Of a DNA stretch of 20,571 nt, positions 18,195 through 20,571 are shown one piece after another. The position numbers were made by a program, and so were the translations under genes. Where the stretch lies: assembly GCA_027575805.1 (NCBI GenBank), contig JANBPU010000276.1, positions 1 to 20,571 of the forward strand. Direction: 5' to 3'. Source of the DNA: Mycoemilia scoparia (taxonomy: Eukaryota; Kickxellomycota; Kickxellomycetes; Kickxellales; Kickxellaceae). The notes below the pieces were generated by a model. That model was not told the origin of the DNA, made no database searches, and worked only from the letters and a program-made list of their open reading frames with translations. Each line of letters begins with the position of its first letter. The stretch's first letter is position 1.

Positions 18195-20342
18195 GGGTTT
18201 CTTCTTTTTCCTTCCTGCCTGCAGTGGCCAGTAACAGCGATTTATGCTTCACGAGAAGCTCGGAGGTTTCCCTATCGCTCCCGCCTGAATTTGGAGTGGG
18301 TTGGCGGTAGTTTGGAGTATAGTATCGAGTAGAGAAAGAGGCTTTACTAAGCAAGCAGTAACGGGCAGCAACAAAAGGGCTCAATGATACTGCACACGCA
18401 CACACACGGATGAGGTGATATCTGTAGTAATAGTACTACAACAGTAATGGATTACAAGTTTGCATACAACCTCGAGTATGATATTTGTATGACTCAAAAG
18501 AGCAGTGTATAAACTCCGGTTATGAGCCCTTAATAATACAAAACAAGAATTTATATGAATATCAAAAACAAACAAGATGAAAGAAAGAGTTAAAGCTGAA
18601 ACGAGTGCTTTCGAAGAAAGCTAAAGGATTTAATGAAGTTGTGCTGTGGCAAATAATAAAGTCTCAGAAAGAAAGAAATCAAACAGGGCATAAATAGACG
18701 AAGTAACACGCACTTGTAAAGACAGGAAGTCTGCCAGAAATAGCAGCAGCGATGGTGTGTATTGGCAAGACACACACACGCAACAACCAGTAAATTCTTT
18801 GTAAACTACAGGCCTGGCTTGTTGAATTGCTTGGGCTATATTTAAAGCCAGGTTTTCTAAACAGCATACAAGCGGATCGAATGGCAGTTTAGCCTGAATG
18901 GGCTTGTGAAGCTCTGTTGAAAGTGTTTTAATGGGGCCCATATGCAAATCGGCCATCTTGACTCCCACACTGCGATGCTATTGATAGCGTATCACTCCTG
19001 CTCCCTGGCGCGTGGTGGTACCATTGGCAGGCTGCCCTTACACAAGGACCCTGGCAAGGCCTTGCCGTGAGAATTTTCTTGAAAAGATTGAATCACAAAA
19101 GGCACTCAACAATAATACATTTTGACCCCTTCTTCGCTATTCTCTTGACCATTTTGTCCATGACATACCCATGGCTCTTTCTAGCTTCACTAATTCGGCC
19201 CACTTTTTGTGCCAGCTAGAACCCCTTCTTTGATGGAGACTGTATATATGTGAGCACAATGTCTTTAGGCCACGCACAGTGCGCTACATGATCTTTAGGG
19301 ATTAGAATGCAAGGCGGCTGGTCAGTAGTCCGAGTTCTCCTCACAAGCCTTTTCCCAAACAAATTCAAAGCAATAGAAAAAACAAACCATGAGTCTAGAA
19401 GCCTATGAAAAAGTATCCAACCAATTTGCAAGCATGCTGGACTAACACTTCCCAAAATTCACACTGTGTGCTGTTGCTGTCGTTAGTGCCACTCGCACTG
19501 ATGTAGGAACACCCAAAGCATCCGAGGCACATCCATACATACATACATTCTGCTTCCACTGCTAAAATAGCAGCAACAGCAGCAATACGAACAGGCCATT
19601 CTATAACCAACACAGAAGAGTCAAATAGCTGAAAATATATGTGTGTTCTGCACGTAAGAATAGTCTGCCCATCAATTAGGCATGCAAGTGTGTGCATTGA
19701 GGTTAAATATCTATTATTCCTTTTCAATTAGTTAACCAATACCAAATTGATACACGCCTATATATCCTCAAAAAAAGACTGCAAATTCTTTATATATAGA
19801 TTCTGCTTTGATGTAAACATCGCTATTAGTATTATATTCATTAGAATCATACTATTATATTGGTGATTATTGTGGTTGTCAAACCTCTTTGCTAGAGTAT
19901 TTTGACAAAGCTTTTGAGTTCCTTGAAGAGTGCATGTACATGTGATATAAAGTAAATAATAAAACAAACGTAAATAATGCAAAGAGTGACACTCTTTCGG
20001 CCTGCCACATACTCTCACTCACTGCTATACTTTGGTTCTTTTTTGATGCTGCTGGGCTGATGATAGAGATTCCATAGTAATGTGATATTATTATCAATCA
20101 GCCACAACACTTTGTTTCAAAGCTCATAATAGAATTTGGTGCTTAACCCCTTTAGCACCACCATATGCAACTTACTCACAACCATTCAAAGATCCCTAAT
20201 GATTATAATAGAGAGAAGAATGCCATATATGACTATATAAATATATTCAACATAGGGCGACAGTTTATATCTTGACCATGCTGATGTGGTGCTTTAAATA
20301 CAGATTATAATTTTTGAAGTGCTAAATGTATACTGCATAGTA
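18195..20342. other. upstream region of the ankyrin gene
   Basis: The - strand next to the ankyrin start is pyrimidine-rich, as expected for a promoter or 5' leader. A GGCAAGGCCTTGCC palindrome lies at 19053-19066. Frames at 19216-19455 and 19395-19727 (-) lack good ATG starts. A 23-bp stretch at 20303-20325 resembles the MITE terminus. Beyond MITE copy A, the last 107 bp (20465-20571) show nothing I can name. Confidence 0.55.
18630..18956 (-). CDS. weak candidate upstream ORF, 108 aa
   Basis: ATG 18956 has a strong start context (A at -3, G at +4), and the first 58 or so residues (MADLHMGPIKTLSTELHKPI and onward) read like real protein with an amphipathic helix. The second half is Cys-rich where it crosses a GT-rich tract and then hydrophobic, which looks like chance. 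It lies about 430 nt upstream of the ankyrin start on the same strand, so it could be an upstream ORF in that gene's leader, a first exon, or nothing. No convincing donor was found. Confidence 0.22.
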   Translation of the reverse strand: MADLHMGPIKTLSTELHKPIQAKLPFDPLVCCLENLALNIAQAIQQARPVVYKEFTGCCVCVSCQYTPSLLLFLADFLSLQVRVTSSIYALFDFFLSETLLFATAQLH

Positions 20343-20464
20343 ATATGGGTGATTATTTTTGAAGGGTGACCATCTGCTAGCAAATGCTGGTCGTACATTT
20401 GGCTGTGGTTGCTCCTATAATCGTTGGCCACCAAAAGTCACCCTTCAAAAATTATTGCCCATAT
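20343..20464 (+). mobile_element. MITE copy A, 122 bp, best-preserved copy
   Basis: The terminal inverted repeats are about 28 bp: the left starts ATATGGGTGATTATTTTTGA and the right, read inverted, starts ATATGGGCAATAATTTTTGA; both continue AGGGTGAC. Three mismatches occur in the first 28 bases. TA (or ATAT) flanks both sides. The interior has no ORF. Length, termini and the absence of coding sequence fit a non-autonomous DNA transposon; a TA duplication would point to the Tc1/mariner group, but the terminal sequence alone does not prove this. Confidence 0.88.
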
Positions 20465-20571
20465 TTAATGTTGTTTGATGGAATTTTGGATACGTGCTCA
20501 GACAAGATCATAAAGCCGCATCAAGTTTGCTTCATGAGAGTAGTTGTGTTTTTGATTTGTACCAGAGAATA

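Noticed and set aside
19216..19455. 79-codon frame on the - strand with a coding-like second half
   Set aside because: It has no ATG start, and I could not find in-phase splice partners on either side.
20303..20325. TTATAATTTTTGAAG stretch resembling the MITE terminus just left of copy A
   Set aside because: About 15 matching bases in AT-rich DNA with no partner end; too short to call a relic.

Overview
The window is eukaryotic nuclear DNA, most likely from a fungus and plausibly an early-diverging one. The reasons are: short spliceosomal introns (41-147 nt) with GT/AG or GC/AG borders and (T)TAAC-like branch sites; AATAAA poly(A) signals; a tRNA gene without an encoded CCA and with a poly-T Pol III stop; two Ser/Asn-rich ORFs of about 4 kb without introns; many dinucleotide microsatellites; and short inverted-repeat transposons. 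The lineage is an inference; no marker gene fixes it.

Layout. A tRNA-Val(AAC) gene on the + strand lies at 27-100. Facing it on the - strand (1504 down to 251) is a gene that a plain ORF scan misses: seven small exons join in frame into a 217-residue protein with a signal peptide or signal anchor. After about 1 kb of non-coding DNA comes a - strand, intronless 1333-residue scaffold-like protein (6544-2543) with one RING finger resembling RING1 of RBR ubiquitin ligases, PxxPx(K/R) motifs and a short coiled coil. A 5.8 kb gene-poor divergent intergenic region follows (6545-12340). It carries microsatellites, perfect short palindromes and two neighbouring MITEs.

At 12341-13481 (+) is a two-exon gene for a 343-residue low-complexity, probably nuclear protein (coiled coil, basic and acidic tracts, His/Tyr/Gln/Asn-rich tail). 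It converges on a - strand, intronless 1358-residue ankyrin-repeat protein (18194-14118); a third MITE sits between their poly(A) signals. Upstream of the ankyrin gene, 18195-20571 holds only a weak upstream ORF and a fourth MITE.

The main discovery is a family of MITE-like elements. Three copies are exactly 122 bp each (11032-11153, 13705-13826, 20343-20464), in both orientations, and a 140 bp relative (11274-11413) has the same terminal inverted repeat but another interior. All sit in intergenic DNA. No operon-like or pathway link among the protein genes is visible; the two large proteins look like independent signalling or polarity scaffolds. I saw no CRISPR, rRNA, viral or toxin gene.
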